DNA of 64,000 nucleotides from Capsicum annuum (lineage: Eukaryota; Streptophyta; Magnoliopsida; Solanales; Solanaceae): NCBI RefSeq assembly GCF_002878395.1, contig NC_061114.1, positions 147,379,229 through 147,443,228 of the forward strand, read 5' to 3'. A program made the translations under genes and the position numbers. The notes beneath the pieces are model-generated. The model did no database searches. It was not told where the DNA came from and saw only the letters and a list, made by a program, of their open reading frames with translations. Positions 23,371 to 34,516 of this stretch are shown in pieces (position 1 is the stretch's first letter; each line of letters opens with the position of its first letter).

Positions 23371-24190
23371 TGCATTCCTACTATTGAACATCAGTTTAGG
23401 CTTAACCTACCTATGCCAGGGCTGGTAAGAAATGAGATACTAAAGTACCTCAATGCAGAAGTGAAGTACCCAATCTCTACCAGCAAGTGGGTAAGCCCAG
23501 TCTAGTGTGTCCCTAAGAGAGGCATGACCGTAGTGGCCAATGAGAAATATAGTTAATTTCAATTAAGCTAGTAATAGGATAGAGAGTTTTCATGGATTAC
23601 AAAAATTTAAATTTATGAATGGTGAACAATTATTTTCTAATTCACTTTATTGACCAAATACTGGATCATTTATTAGGAAGGGGCCACTATTGCTTCTTAG
23701 AAGGATATTCGAGCTACATCCAAATATTAATTGCACCTAAAGATCAATAAAAGAGAACATTCATAAGTTTGTATCAAACCTTTGCTTTTAAGATAATGAC
23801 TTTTGGGTTGTGAAATTCTCCAACTTCATTCCAAAGGTGTATATTTTCTCAGACATGGTGGATGACACTTTAGAAGTGTTTATGGATGACTTCACAGTGG
23901 TAGGTGATTCATTTGATGAATGTTTAATGAACTTGAGCAATGCTTTGTAGCATTGTGAGGAGTTCAACCTGGTTTTTAACTAGGAAAAATGTCACTTTAT
24001 GGTGAAGAAGGTCATATTATTGGGGTGTAAGATCTCATCTAAAGGAATTGAAGTCGACTGGGCCAAAATTGAGGTAATAATAAACCTTCCTCCACCAATC
24101 TCAGTGAAGAGGGTATGCATTTTTTTATGCCCTGCAAGATTTTACCGAATACTTATTAAGGATTTTTCCTAGATTGCCAACCCTATATGC
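23371..24190 (+). pseudogene. Reverse transcriptase of A
   Basis: RT landmarks are in order: a KYLNAEVKYPIS-type start near 23445-23480, FGL-x-N-SPTSFQRC near 23805-23845, the catalytic VFMDDFTVVGDSFDECL with intact FMDD at 23879-23890, and a thumb ending near 24190. Stops interrupt every part. FMDD followed by SVVG/TVVG and DSFDECL is typical of Athila-type RT, in contrast to FIDD in the chromodomain elements H, C, D and F. Confidence 0.82.
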
Positions 24191-24620
24191 AAAATATTGG
24201 ATATGGTGGTCAAGTTTACATTTTATGATGAGTTTTTAAAGGACTTCCAATGGATTAAAGAGAAATTAGTGTATGCTCCCATAATTATGGCTCCGTATTG
24301 GTCCAAATCATTCAAAGTGATATGTGATGCAAGTGTAGTTGCACTTGTGGATTTTATTATAAAGAAGAAGGAGAAACTCTTTCACCCTATTTATTGCACT
24401 AGCATTTCATTGAATGGAGCTCAAAAGAATTATACTGTTATGGAGCAAGAGCTCCTTGTTTTAGTCTATGCCTTAAAGAAATTTAGCAACATATAGATAT
24501 TAGATTGCAAATAAAGACACCAAACCTAGATTTATTACATGGGTAATGTTTTTATTGGTATTTGAATTTTAAACTAAATTTATAAAGGTTGTGAAAATTA
24601 GTTAGCAGACCATATATCTC
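24191..24620 (+). pseudogene. RNase H of A
   Basis: An open frame (24197-24496) reads ...FTFYDEFLKDFQWIKEKL, VICDASVVALVDFII, HPIYCTSISLNGAQKNYT and VMEQELLVLVYALKKF. The Asp of CDAS and the Glu of EQELL are retained. The frame then ends, and the tail up to 24620 is decayed. The wording is the Athila form of RNase H. Confidence 0.82.
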
Positions 24621-25990
24621 AGATGGTGAATGAAGGAAAGAAATTGGATAAGTTGGAAATTGATGACTCATTTCTTGATGAACAGGTACTTGTAGCGTCG
24701 CTCGATCTTGTACCTTGTACACAAATTTTGCTAATTACTTGGTTAGTGACATTATTTTGGATTACAAAAATTTTCATCTATGGAAGAAGTTCCTACATCA
24801 TGTAAACAAGTACCTCTAGGATGAACCCTATTTGTTCAGATGTTGCATTGATAAGATTATGTGAAAATGTGTACCAGAGGTGGAAATGTGGAATATTTTG
24901 AAGACAGTCATTTTTCCCTAGTGGGAGGACATTGTGCGGGTGGCCATATTGCTAGAAAGATTTTTCATAGTGGGTAAACTGGCCCACGATTCATAAAGAT
25001 GCATATGAGTTTGTTAGAACTTTTGATTACTGCTAGTGAAAAAGATTGATTTCTATACATCAAGAGATGCCGGTAACCAAGATGTTAGAGGTTTCATTGT
25101 TTGATATATGGGCATAAATTTTATGGGCCCCTTTGTAAATTCTTACAGTCATAAGTACATTATGGTCACTATGGACTATGTGTCCAAATGGGTATAAGTT
25201 GTGTCATTAGAAACAAATGAGGGCATAAGTATGGTGGCATTCTTGAGAAAGAAAATTTTCTCTCATTTTGGTACTTCACACACAATAATAAGCGATGGAG
25301 ATTCCCATTTTTTTTAATAAGGTGTTCCAGATGGCTTTGGCAATGTATGGGGTGAAATAACATAAGGTGTCCACTCCTTATAACCCCTAAACTAGTGGGA
25401 AATTAGGAGTGTTGAATTGAGAGATTAAGATGATATTAGACATGTGTGTCAATGTAAATTAAAGTGATTGGCCGAGGAGGCTGATGATGCTCTTTAGGCT
25501 TATCGTACTACTTTCAAGATGCCTATAGGTATGTCCGCATACCAACTAATTTTTTGTAAATCATGTCACTTGCTAATAGAATAAGGCCTTGTGAGTGCTA
25601 AAGAAGTTGAACTTAACCTGGAAAGATGCGAATGATATAAGATTAGACCAGCTAAATGAGATGGATAAGTTTTGACTTTGGGCTTATAACAGAGCTAATC
25701 TCTATAAAGAGAGAATAAAGTTGCATCATGATAAGAAGATTTAAAGGATAGATTTCATAGTAGTTCATATGTTTTTGCTTTTAATCTCAAGTTTTATGCT
25801 TTTTCTAGGAAAACAGAAATCTACATGGTCCAGACCTTTCAAAGTGACCCAAGTCTTTCCATTCAAAGTGGTAGGATTGAAAAGAAAGATGGGAATCATT
25901 TTAAATTTAATGGGAAAATAATCAAGAAATATTTTAACCTAATGGAAAAGGTAAAAGTGTTCTTACTGGTATATCTTGACAAAGTCTGAG
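24621..25990 (+). pseudogene. Integrase of A
   Basis: The zinc-binding start is decayed (LFRCCIDKIM...KCVPEVEMW near 24830-24895). The catalytic core shows YIMVTMDYVSKWV (about 25155-25195) and FSHFGTSHTIISDGDSHF (25258-25312) with the second Asp, followed by a conserved but shifted stretch. The C-terminal end reads ...GRIEKKDGNHFKFNGKIIKKY near 25870-25930. The reading frame changes at least four times. This completes a pol of Athila type. Confidence 0.75.
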
Positions 25991-26485
25991 TATACAAGGT
26001 ACTCGATTGTGCGACAATGTTAGTCATGCACTAATAGGAGGCGATCCATGTCTTGTATTGTAAAATAATTCTAGAATGGTGTTGTTTATAAGAATGTTTA
26101 ATATGTTTGTTTTGATGGGCTATATAAACATCTCATCTCCTCCAATAGATTAGACAACTAGGAGTGACGAGCCATCAATATATTGACGAGCTATCAACTA
26201 ATAGTCATCAACATATAAAGCGAACAAAGACATGTTGGGTAAGAGTGACAATCAAGAAATGACAAGCCATCAACTAGTTGACATGCTATGAACATAGGTA
26301 ATTAATATTGGAGAAAAGACTTCACACATTCTTGATAATATTAACGGCAAGAGTTGAAAAGCCATCAACCAGTTGATGAGCTATCAATTCAAGTCATCAA
26401 GTAATGTAAAACATTTCAGGAGATTCTGCCAAAGTTTGATTATCCATTGATAATACTCACCAATACCACCCAAAGTGGTGGAGGA
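25991..26485 (+). other. Post-pol region of A with dyad motifs and a TATA-like box
   Basis: Non-coding. It contains TATATAAA at 26121-26128 and three self-complementary motifs: TCAATATATTGA (26175-26186), TCAACTAGTTGA (26271-26282) and near-palindromic CATCAACCAGTTGATG (26363-26378), most followed by a GACGAGCTATCAA-like phrase. The same motif family recurs in A's 3' LTR at 31290-31500. It may be a captured LTR piece or an inherited regulatory duplication. Confidence 0.6.
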
Positions 26486-27934
26486 TGGTCGTTGTTAATA
26501 TCCTAACTTTCATTGAGGTCGAATACATCAGGAGCAAGATTTAGATTTCAAATCCTAAGGATGTTGAAAGTACTAACAAACTCATATGTATCTTTATGAA
26601 TCGTGGGGGTTGGTTGGTTTGAAATATAATATTATCAATATCAACCAAAGAAACACACTAAGATAACACTTTAAGTTTTAGGATTCAACTTTTGGAGAGA
26701 TCTTGGGATTATGTCTAACTAAGGTCAATGTGTCCAACAATTTATGATAGTTTTGTAAAAGTCCTAATTGTTGAGGACATGGTAGGCTTGGTTAAGAGTC
26801 CTTGAGACAAGTTTTTCAATACGGTCTCAAGGATGTCACTCCTTGACTCTTTCAAGTACATAAAGAGTGTAACAATAAAAAATACCCAATCCCTCAATTA
26901 GACATCCCTATTTCTAGGAAGATGCCTGCGACATAACCTACTCTCCATCTACCATTATTTCTAAGATGGTAAAAGAAGGTAAGTTATATTCCCAATTGCC
27001 CACTATTGCTTTGATTCCCTATATCCCTCTTTCAAGGAAGCCATGCGTTATCAAAGGTTCATCTACATCCCCTTTTCAAGGATGATGAGGGCTTTCAAGA
27101 GTTTGGAGTCTTCACCCAATAAACCCATTTTGGATACATGGGGTTTTCACCCACAATCCCAACTATTTAAACCAAGCAATAGCGGAATCCATAATCAATA
27201 ATTAACAATTATGAAAACACATCTACACCAAACACAATTGCACCTTAGTACTCATAAAATGAAATAGAAGAAATATACCAAACAATTAATGCATGGTGTC
27301 CATAGAAATGGAGGACAAGGTAAATCTCCACTTTACACTTTAATTTCACCAACTTCAACTTGAAATTTTAAATACGAGAATGTTTCCCCAAATTCTTAGG
27401 TTTACAAATTCTCAATTTTTTTAAATCTCTTCTCTCCAAAAATTCCATACCTAAACAAATAAGGATTTGTGCCTTATATAGGAAGTGGGATCAGCTACGT
27501 CAGATTACAAAACTGCCCTGGGTCAAAATCCCTCTATGCCGCGATCACATCAGCTTTTCCGCTACTATAGCAACCATGACCATTATAGGATCAATCCGAT
27601 CGCGGTAGGTGACAAATCTTGAATGGTCGCGATCACGGCTCTTAGAATGTGATCATGGTGGGTGACCCATTTTGACTTTTTGTGATCACGGCCCTTGGAC
27701 CATGATCACTGTATCTGAGCCTGATCCTTATAGGTTCTTTAGTTTTGCATTTTTCTTCTCCTTTTTGTTCCTTTCCAGATCAATTACACATCCTTATATC
27801 TCATCACTTGTATACATGCAAAATGTAAAAATTAGTGTGTTTCATGACAATTTTATCTCATTTGTGCCTTCAAATGATAGTAGTGTGCACGAATTTTGAG
27901 TACATATGAGCTGTAAATTCACCATTCATCAACA
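26486..27934 (-). repeat. LTR X, minus strand (Tat/Athila-like)
   Basis: On the minus strand a polypurine tract TTAAGTTGGGGG (27935-27946) is followed by the LTR start TGTTGATGAATGG at 27934. About 220-400 bp downstream are repeated GATCGCGATCACGG-like palindromes (27537-27715), then a TATA box CCTATATAAGGC (27471-27482). This is the layout of an LTR U3. The left end is uncertain; TGGTCG at 26486 is my best candidate. Open frames on either strand here have no known domain. Confidence 0.6.
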
Positions 27935-29694
27935 CCCCCAACTTAATACTTTGCTTGTACTCAAGCAACACTACCTTTTACCATAGGACTATGTACATTT
28001 ATGCCCAATTAAATGACCTAATGAACATAATGACTTCAAGCTTAGTTTGTCTGACAATTTAGCTCTTAAAACATGGGCAAAACTATTTTTAGGACACCCT
28101 CAACATAAAATGTGATTTTTCAAGGATGCAAGAGACTTTAAAGAGCATCCATACAACAATCACTAAAATTTTAGAAATGACTCACCTTTGACCTCAACTA
28201 CCTTATACTCTTTTTACCTCATATTGCGGGGGATGAAAAAATAACCCTCCTCGACTTATTTACTTTCCTTTTCACAAGAAAAATGATCCACACCCCAAGT
28301 CATCAAATATGAAACAAGGAATTTTAGTGCAAAACACTTTCTCTCTCAAGAACTCTCGATGGTAACAAATACCATGCCATGGGCTTGCCCTTATTTTCAA
28401 TCGCCACTACAATAAAAATATTAGGTTGGAAATCATGAAGGGATTATTAAGCTTGTAATGTAGGTTTGGGGTAGAGTAGGATATATTTTAGGAATAAATT
28501 AGCTATACCTTTCTTGAATATCTATATCACACTATTCCATCAACTTTTGATCATGGGCCACTTCTTTTGTTTTCACTCTTTACACATGCCTAATTTAAGA
28601 GCCTTGATTTCCCAAACTTTTGGAGGGCACCATTCTCTTGCTTATTTCTTTTTCAATCCATGCCTCATTTTCCATTTCATCATTCCTTTTTTTTTATATC
28701 TTCATTTCTAGGCTCAAAAGATCCCATTTACACTACCATGGCCCAAAGTCAACTCTTTCAAACTTACTACCCCAACTTAGGCATTTAGACTCAATTTTCA
28801 TTTTTCATGTTCAAGGAGAGCTGGGTTCAAGAGAGGGATAATTTTTTTTGAATGGTACACAACTTTTAATATGGTTACCAAAGAAAGGCTTGAAGGATCA
28901 AATTTGTTGAACTAAGGGTCCTATTCTATGCATGGGTAGGCTAGTTAGGCTAAAGTGGACTTTCAATATCACAAAGATGGCCAAAGATGATCTCACCAAC
29001 AAATTACAATCAAAATTAACCTTATAAGGCTAATGGAGAAGTTCTAGATGGTACAAGTACACATAATATTAGGAAAAATAAGCTCACCACACATGACATG
29101 CAAATTCGCCAAAGAAGCACAATTTCCCCTTCCGCTAGAGATAAAAAATAGAGTATCTACCAATTTTTGAGGCTAAAATTTTTGGAGTCACAAAAAGAGA
29201 AAAGAATTGTTACAAGGATGCTTACGTCCGAGTCCTTGATTTTTGAAAATATCTTTTTGGATAGAGGGGGATGTTTTCTTTACATTTGCACTACGTATAA
29301 TTTGCTAACTATGGTACCATAACCCTTCGTCTCACAATTTTTCTTTTGCATGAGCAAACCATATGGTTACTCAGACTTCGCCACAGGTACAAGTGCGATC
29401 CGATATCCAAAATGTCACAAGTACTCAGATTTCCCTAGTATTTATGACCTCGATGATACCGGTACTCAGAATTCCCATGTATCCATGTCTCAAAACCAAA
29501 TCACGATGCTTTTCCTTACCCTTATTAATGTTGTCACTCAGTTTATCATAGGGAAAGGTATGTCCAAATAGACAAAACAAAGGTATTTTCATATATACAA
29601 TGGCCTCACTTCACCAGACACTAGAAGTACATGGGTTAGAAGGGACTCCCTTAAGAAAAAAATAGAATGCCCCTCGGATGCCGCAATTACGGTA
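27935..29694 (-). mobile_element. Internal DNA beside LTR X, unrecognised
   Basis: By orientation this should be the 3' internal part of element X, upstream of its polypurine tract on the minus strand. No gag or pol motif can be read on either strand. The text has the low-complexity, T-rich character of the long non-coding 3' regions of Tat/Athila elements. The part right of about 29340 may be different DNA. I see no promoter or RNA gene. Confidence 0.4.
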
Positions 29695-30194
29695 GAGTGT
29701 TCATGCATAAGCCCTTGTATTTAGCCTTACCTCATCTATATACTCAGTACATTCCCATACTGATACATTTGTGCTATGGTGTTTTATTTGACACCATAGG
29801 TTCAGAGGCATGAGATTCAGAGTACCCTTAGCAGCTCAGTCCCAGTCAGCACAGTAGACATAATAACAATGAGTCCTCTTTTGTTGAGAATGATCCATAT
29901 TTTTACTATTATCATATTAGACATAGTTTATCTTTAGTAGACGAAGTTAGTTGGGGACATTTCCTATCAACTCCATAATTCTAACAGTTTAGAGGCTTTT
30001 CGGATAGATGTATCAGTTTTCAATTTTAAATTTTGAGTATTTTTTAGATGTTTTGAACCTTATGGCCAATTTTTGCATTTATTATCTATATTATGTAGAT
30101 TTCAGGTACCGATATTAGTAGAGGGTTGTCTTGTGGTCCTTCGGAATTATAAGCACCATATGATGTTCCAGTTCTAAAAAATTGAGTCATTACA
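29695..30194 (+). repeat. Truncated LTR L, 3' portion only
   Basis: It matches the last 530 bp of LTR G (2690-3224) in order: 'ctatatactcagtac', the CTATGGTGT hairpin (29774-29799), 'ccataggttcag', 'ttagttggggac', and the end TCATTACA at 30194. The 5' two-thirds are missing, so this is a truncated copy of the G/S/E LTR group. No target duplication can be tested. Confidence 0.75.
29774..29799 (+). other. Conserved LTR stem-loop, copy in L
   Basis: CTATGGTGT (29774-29782) and ACACCATAG (29791-29799) form a perfect 9-bp stem with an 8-base loop, as in S. Confidence 0.7.
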
Positions 30195-30421
30195 GAGCTG
30201 ACCAATCTTCTTTGTTCAGTAATTGTTTAGCTTTTCTAATTTTATTGTTAAAACTCTATTTTGGACTTGGTTCCTCCTTGGACATCATGCACCTCAACTT
30301 AAGCAATTGGCAAAGTTGAGGGTGGCTACTGTAGAAAGGCCTGACAAGTTAAAAAGGGTCTGAAAAGAGTAATGGATAAATGATGATATTATGATTGAGT
30401 ACAACTATATGTATAAAATTT

Positions 30422-30490
<69 letters not shown>

Positions 30491-30881
30491 TTGTATATAT
30501 ATTTATATTATTTTGAGTTATATGAGAAAGAAAATAAAAGACTCAGTGGAATGGATGCACTAAGAAAGGGAAATAATGGAAACATCTAAGAATAAGAACT
30601 AAATCTTAAGTCAAGAGGAAATTCGTAGCTAATTCATGTCAGGGAGGGATAAGTCACTAATCCTAAATTTATACTAACTAAACCTAAGACTTCATTAGAA
30701 GCCAAGAAAAGTCCTTCAGTGATCATAGTTAATCTACTAAAAAATTAAGGTATAATGGGAATGGAAAGCCAATGGCATAGCAGACATCTGATATGAAAAT
30801 TCGTTGAGAGAGTGAGATTTGATTTCCAAATCCTAAAAAAAAGGTGACATTCTCTACGGGGAAATTTTTTTAGTAGGGGCA
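30195..30881 (+). mobile_element. 3' untranslated region of A before its LTR
   Basis: This non-coding DNA contains the phrase 'caacttaagcaattggcaaa' and 'gttgagggtggctactgt', which resembles the region before the 3' LTR in Athila-like elements. A purine-rich patch with 'acggggaaat' and 'agtaggggca' (30857-30881) may be the decayed polypurine tract. A hexanucleotide microsatellite lies inside. Confidence 0.5.
30412..30506 (+). repeat. (TATATG)n microsatellite
   Basis: About 12 consecutive TATATG units, flanked by impure AT-rich copies. The open frame across it encodes only alternating Met-Tyr and is an artefact. Confidence 0.95.
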
Positions 30882-32466
30882 TGTAAATGGCACCTAAAAT
30901 CATTGATTATTAAATTTAGTTCTTTATGTTTATGTAGTGTTGCCTATTTGTATTGTAATGCTAAGCATAGATTCTTGTGGTTATTTAGTAAAAGTAATAC
31001 TTATCTCAAAAGGTACTATTTGAAAGTTGCAAATGTTGTTCTATCCATTAAAACTCTTCAGTGTGCATATTACCAATAAGTTTAGTTTTTTCAGACAAAC
31101 AAGTGTTCTAAGTTAAAGATGTTGATGCGCCGGCTTTCTGACTGCATATTTGAGGCTTTTAACTGGGAATAATTACAAGTAATTAAGAAAATTGTGTTGT
31201 TTTTGATTGTATTTTCCCTTATTATACAAGAGAAATAAAATTTGAGAACATCAGATAAAATAAGCAACAAGGTGTGTTGCCGACTTTAGTTGACAGACAG
31301 TCAACATGTTGATGAGCTATCAAATCTCATCATCAACCTGAAGTATAGGTAGAAGCTATTGAAGAGTTTAATTAAAGGGGCATCAAATAGTTGTCGATCC
31401 ATCAACCCTTATCATCAGCCCAAAATAGAATATTATGAGTAAGCACCTAGTTTATGATGGAATTTGACAAGCTACCAACCAATTGATGAGTCATCCACTG
31501 TGAACGGGAAAATATGGTGTTTTATTTTAAATTTTGAATTCTTTACTATAAATATAAACTTTTAGAGTGTTCTCATTGTCCGTGAAATATTTTTCTTCAA
31601 ACGTTATTGTGAGACAAGAAATTAAAATTTCAATTTTATTCGTGGGTATTTTTCAAACTTTATGGATCCTTGAAAGAGAACTGAAGTTTTATTCCGTATT
31701 TTGTAAGAATAACTCTTCAATATATGATTTTTCTTCTATATTTTCTTCTAAATTCACGAGTAGCTAATTTTCGACAACTAGAATTGTAGGAGCAATGGTG
31801 AATTTATTGTTTGACTGTTGATTATTAGTGGGATTTGGATGATAATGGGATTTATATTGATGATTTTGTCATTTTAACTGATTTCTATTAGTTGCAAATA
31901 GTAGAACATACCTTAGGTTTAATTTGTTGAAAAAAGGAATTCAATATAGAATCATAAATTAGGAATGAGGATTGGAGGACTTTAACCCTTCGTCTAATAT
32001 TCATTCTATAACAAGATCGACCAACTTGAAATAAAATTGAATTCAAATGTAATTTTCCTTAAGTTAAAATGAATTAAGGATTAACCACCTAATCTAAGTT
32101 GAAAAATACTTGGGTGAGCATTATGCATTTATAGTTTTATATTTTCTAATATCATGAGAATCCTACTTAGCAATTGATATATAATTGTGATATAAACCAT
32201 GGTAAACATAACCCTAGTTCAAATTTAACTATAATTTATATCTATTTAATAACACTATTTTCTAACAACAATTGTAATACTGGTTAGAAGTTGTCATAAC
32301 AAAACTACTCAATTCATGAAAATTATCAGCTATTAGTTATTTAAACCATATACATCTTAATTAACACCATATTTCCTACAAAATTTGACCCCAACCATTG
32401 TTGGGTTATATATTTGACAAGGATCACTTATGCTTCTTTAGAAGAAGATGTAGTTTAGCCATATTA
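30882..32466 (+). repeat. 3' LTR of Athila-like element A
   Basis: The portion from about 31635 to 32466 matches the two fragments of the left LTR (3225-3490 and 10043-10478). The start at TGTAAATGG (30882) is inferred from a purine tract and a TG; length would be about 1.6 kb, normal for Athila. Dyad motifs, including the perfect palindrome TCAACATGTTGA (31301-31312), cover 31290-31500, followed by the TATA box TATAAATA at 31547-31554. Confidence 0.65.
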
Positions 32467-33556
32467 GAGAATAAATGTAGTTTTTCATGGGCAGGCCAAA
32501 ATTGACTGGGCAAAGCTTTCAACAAAAAGGTCAAGCCAAGACAATTTATGCCAGGGCAATTGGGCTTGAAGTAGATTTTTCCACACCAAGATGAAGCAAA
32601 GGGCAAATTCTCACCAAATTGGCAAGGTCATTATGTAGTTCATTGAGTTTTGATGGGAAGAGCATTCATACTTGCATAAATGGATGGTGATGTTTGGTCC
32701 AATCTATCAATTCAGATTCTATGAAGAGATTATGTTTAAGGTTTATTCCATTCCCTCTAACTTTGTAATTGCAACTATGTTTGACTTGATTCCCATTTAA
32801 GAGGAATACATAGGCGCTCTTATGGATTTAGGTATCATCATAATTAAATTATCCTATTTCCCCTTAGATGCATGTAATTGGGGCAAAATATTTGAGAGGA
32901 CCTCAAAAATTCTATAGGGCATAACATTTGCACAACATTAATACTGGGCATAATTTTTTGAGGATCTCAAATATTCTATAGGGCAGAACATTTGTACAAC
33001 TATGATACGGGGGCAGAATTTTTAAGATGACAAAGAAACCTTTTGGAACCTACCAAAGAAGTCATAATATACAATGCGATAGATATTTTTGAGCGGTCCT
33101 AAAAAATTTCTAGACAGGAAGATAAGTACTTATAAGACGTTGTATTGTCTTAAAACGTGTCACAAACAATGATTCAATATCATTTTGTCACAATCAATGA
33201 TTTAATATCATTTCGTATTCCTCTACAACAACATGGTACTTTTATTTTTTTAAAAAATATTTTCAAATACGATTTCATAACTGTATTTTATTTTTTCCAT
33301 CCAACTGAAATCCTGAATGAAGCTTATTATCGGTCTATAACATCTAGCAACAAGAAAACATGCTAGTCAAGTTAGAGGCATAAATTAACCTCCCCTTTAA
33401 AAACTCACAATTTTTTTAGTGCACAATTAACAAGTACGACTGGCAGGAATCACTCTACAACAACTAAAATGATTATTATCAAAAATTGATCCACTATGAC
33501 TTCAATATGGGGAAAAGGAAAAGCTACTCTATCTCTTCAATTTTGATGACAGCCAG
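32467..33556. other. Unassigned DNA with a 64-bp duplication
   Basis: No coding domain is recognisable on either strand. A segment containing CTATAGGGCA and 'aacatttg' is present twice (from 32912 and 32976, 64 bp apart), with a third partial copy near 33005. It lies between element A and a minisatellite, so it may be old host DNA or a retroelement too decayed to name. Confidence 0.6.
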
Positions 33557-33842
33557 TCTGACACTGATTTACATTGATAGGAATGATAATCAATCCAATA
33601 ATATATTGCATCAACAGACCAAAAATTCAATCTGACACTGCATTGCATTGATAGGCCTGATAGGCAATCAATCACTACATTACATGCATAGGACTAATAG
33701 CCAATCCAACACTGCTTGCATCAATAGGACCGATATCAAATCTAACACTTTGTTTCATCGGTAGACCCCACAACTAATATAATACTATATTGCATCAGCA
33801 AGATCAATAACGAATTTGATAATACATTGATAAGCCCTATAG
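33557..33842. repeat. 37-bp minisatellite, left part
   Basis: About eight degenerate units spaced 35-42 bp apart, each with an AATACATTGCATTGATAGG-like core (33558, 33594, 33636, 33673, 33711, 33746, 33782, 33820). It continues at 37121 beyond element T. Confidence 0.7.
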
Positions 33843-34294
33843 TATAATACCTTGTTTTTTTGTGAATTATGTATTTTTATATGATTTGGCTATTTTCCCC
33901 TCCTTGTTGTTGCTTTGTCATATTTTTTGGTTGTGGGAATGATCGACACAATTCCTATTGCATTTGGATGTGATTTGAGCGAGTCTATGAATTTTTGGAG
34001 GTTAAAAAAGCTTTATAGTTTGCTTAGATCAACATTTATTATTTTGTGCATCAGATAAAAAAACTACACTAGTAGATTCAAAATATCAATTTTAGGTTGG
34101 TAACATTGTTGGTGCAATTTTATGAATTTGGTATCTCATTTTGACCCTTGATCTGGAAAGTTGTGTAATTAGATTTCGAGAGTCAATTTGTGAAGACAAT
34201 ATTTTTCAAAAATCTTATATCTCCATTGTGTTTGAAGCATCAAATTTGATAGTCTCATAGCATTCATTAGGACTCAATGTAGTTACATGAGATG

Positions 34295-34513
34295 TTGATT
34301 GTTGTTGTTGAGCCCATCACCATTCTAGCTAAGGATATTAGAAGGTTGCGTTATAGAGATATTTCAGTGGTTAAGGTCCATTTGAGACATTGACCTTTAG
34401 ATGAGGTCACTTGAAAGGTCGAGTTCAACATGCGTGGTAGTTATCTTTAGGTTTTCAATGATATTTTTCCCTTGCACATAAATCCTAGAAAGAAATAGAT
34501 TCTTAGTTGTAGA
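34295..34513 (+). pseudogene. Chromodomain tail of T
   Basis: It reads EPITILAKDIRRLRYRDISV, then VKVHLRH, a stop, PLDEVT and FNMRGSYL. This is the same C-terminal text as in H (ARDIRRLHSRDI...EEATWEIEHDMR). It is only the last 60-70 codons of pol, ending just before the LTR at 34517. It identifies T as a relative of H and C. Confidence 0.75.
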
Positions 34514-34516
34514 TGA

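Noticed and set aside
29350..29571. Two overlapping open frames of 62-73 codons
   Set aside because: No domain, no start context and no similarity to other text in the window. Likely chance frames in non-coding DNA.
30395..30589. Open frame with Met-Tyr repeats
   Set aside because: It is the translation of a (TATATG)n microsatellite.
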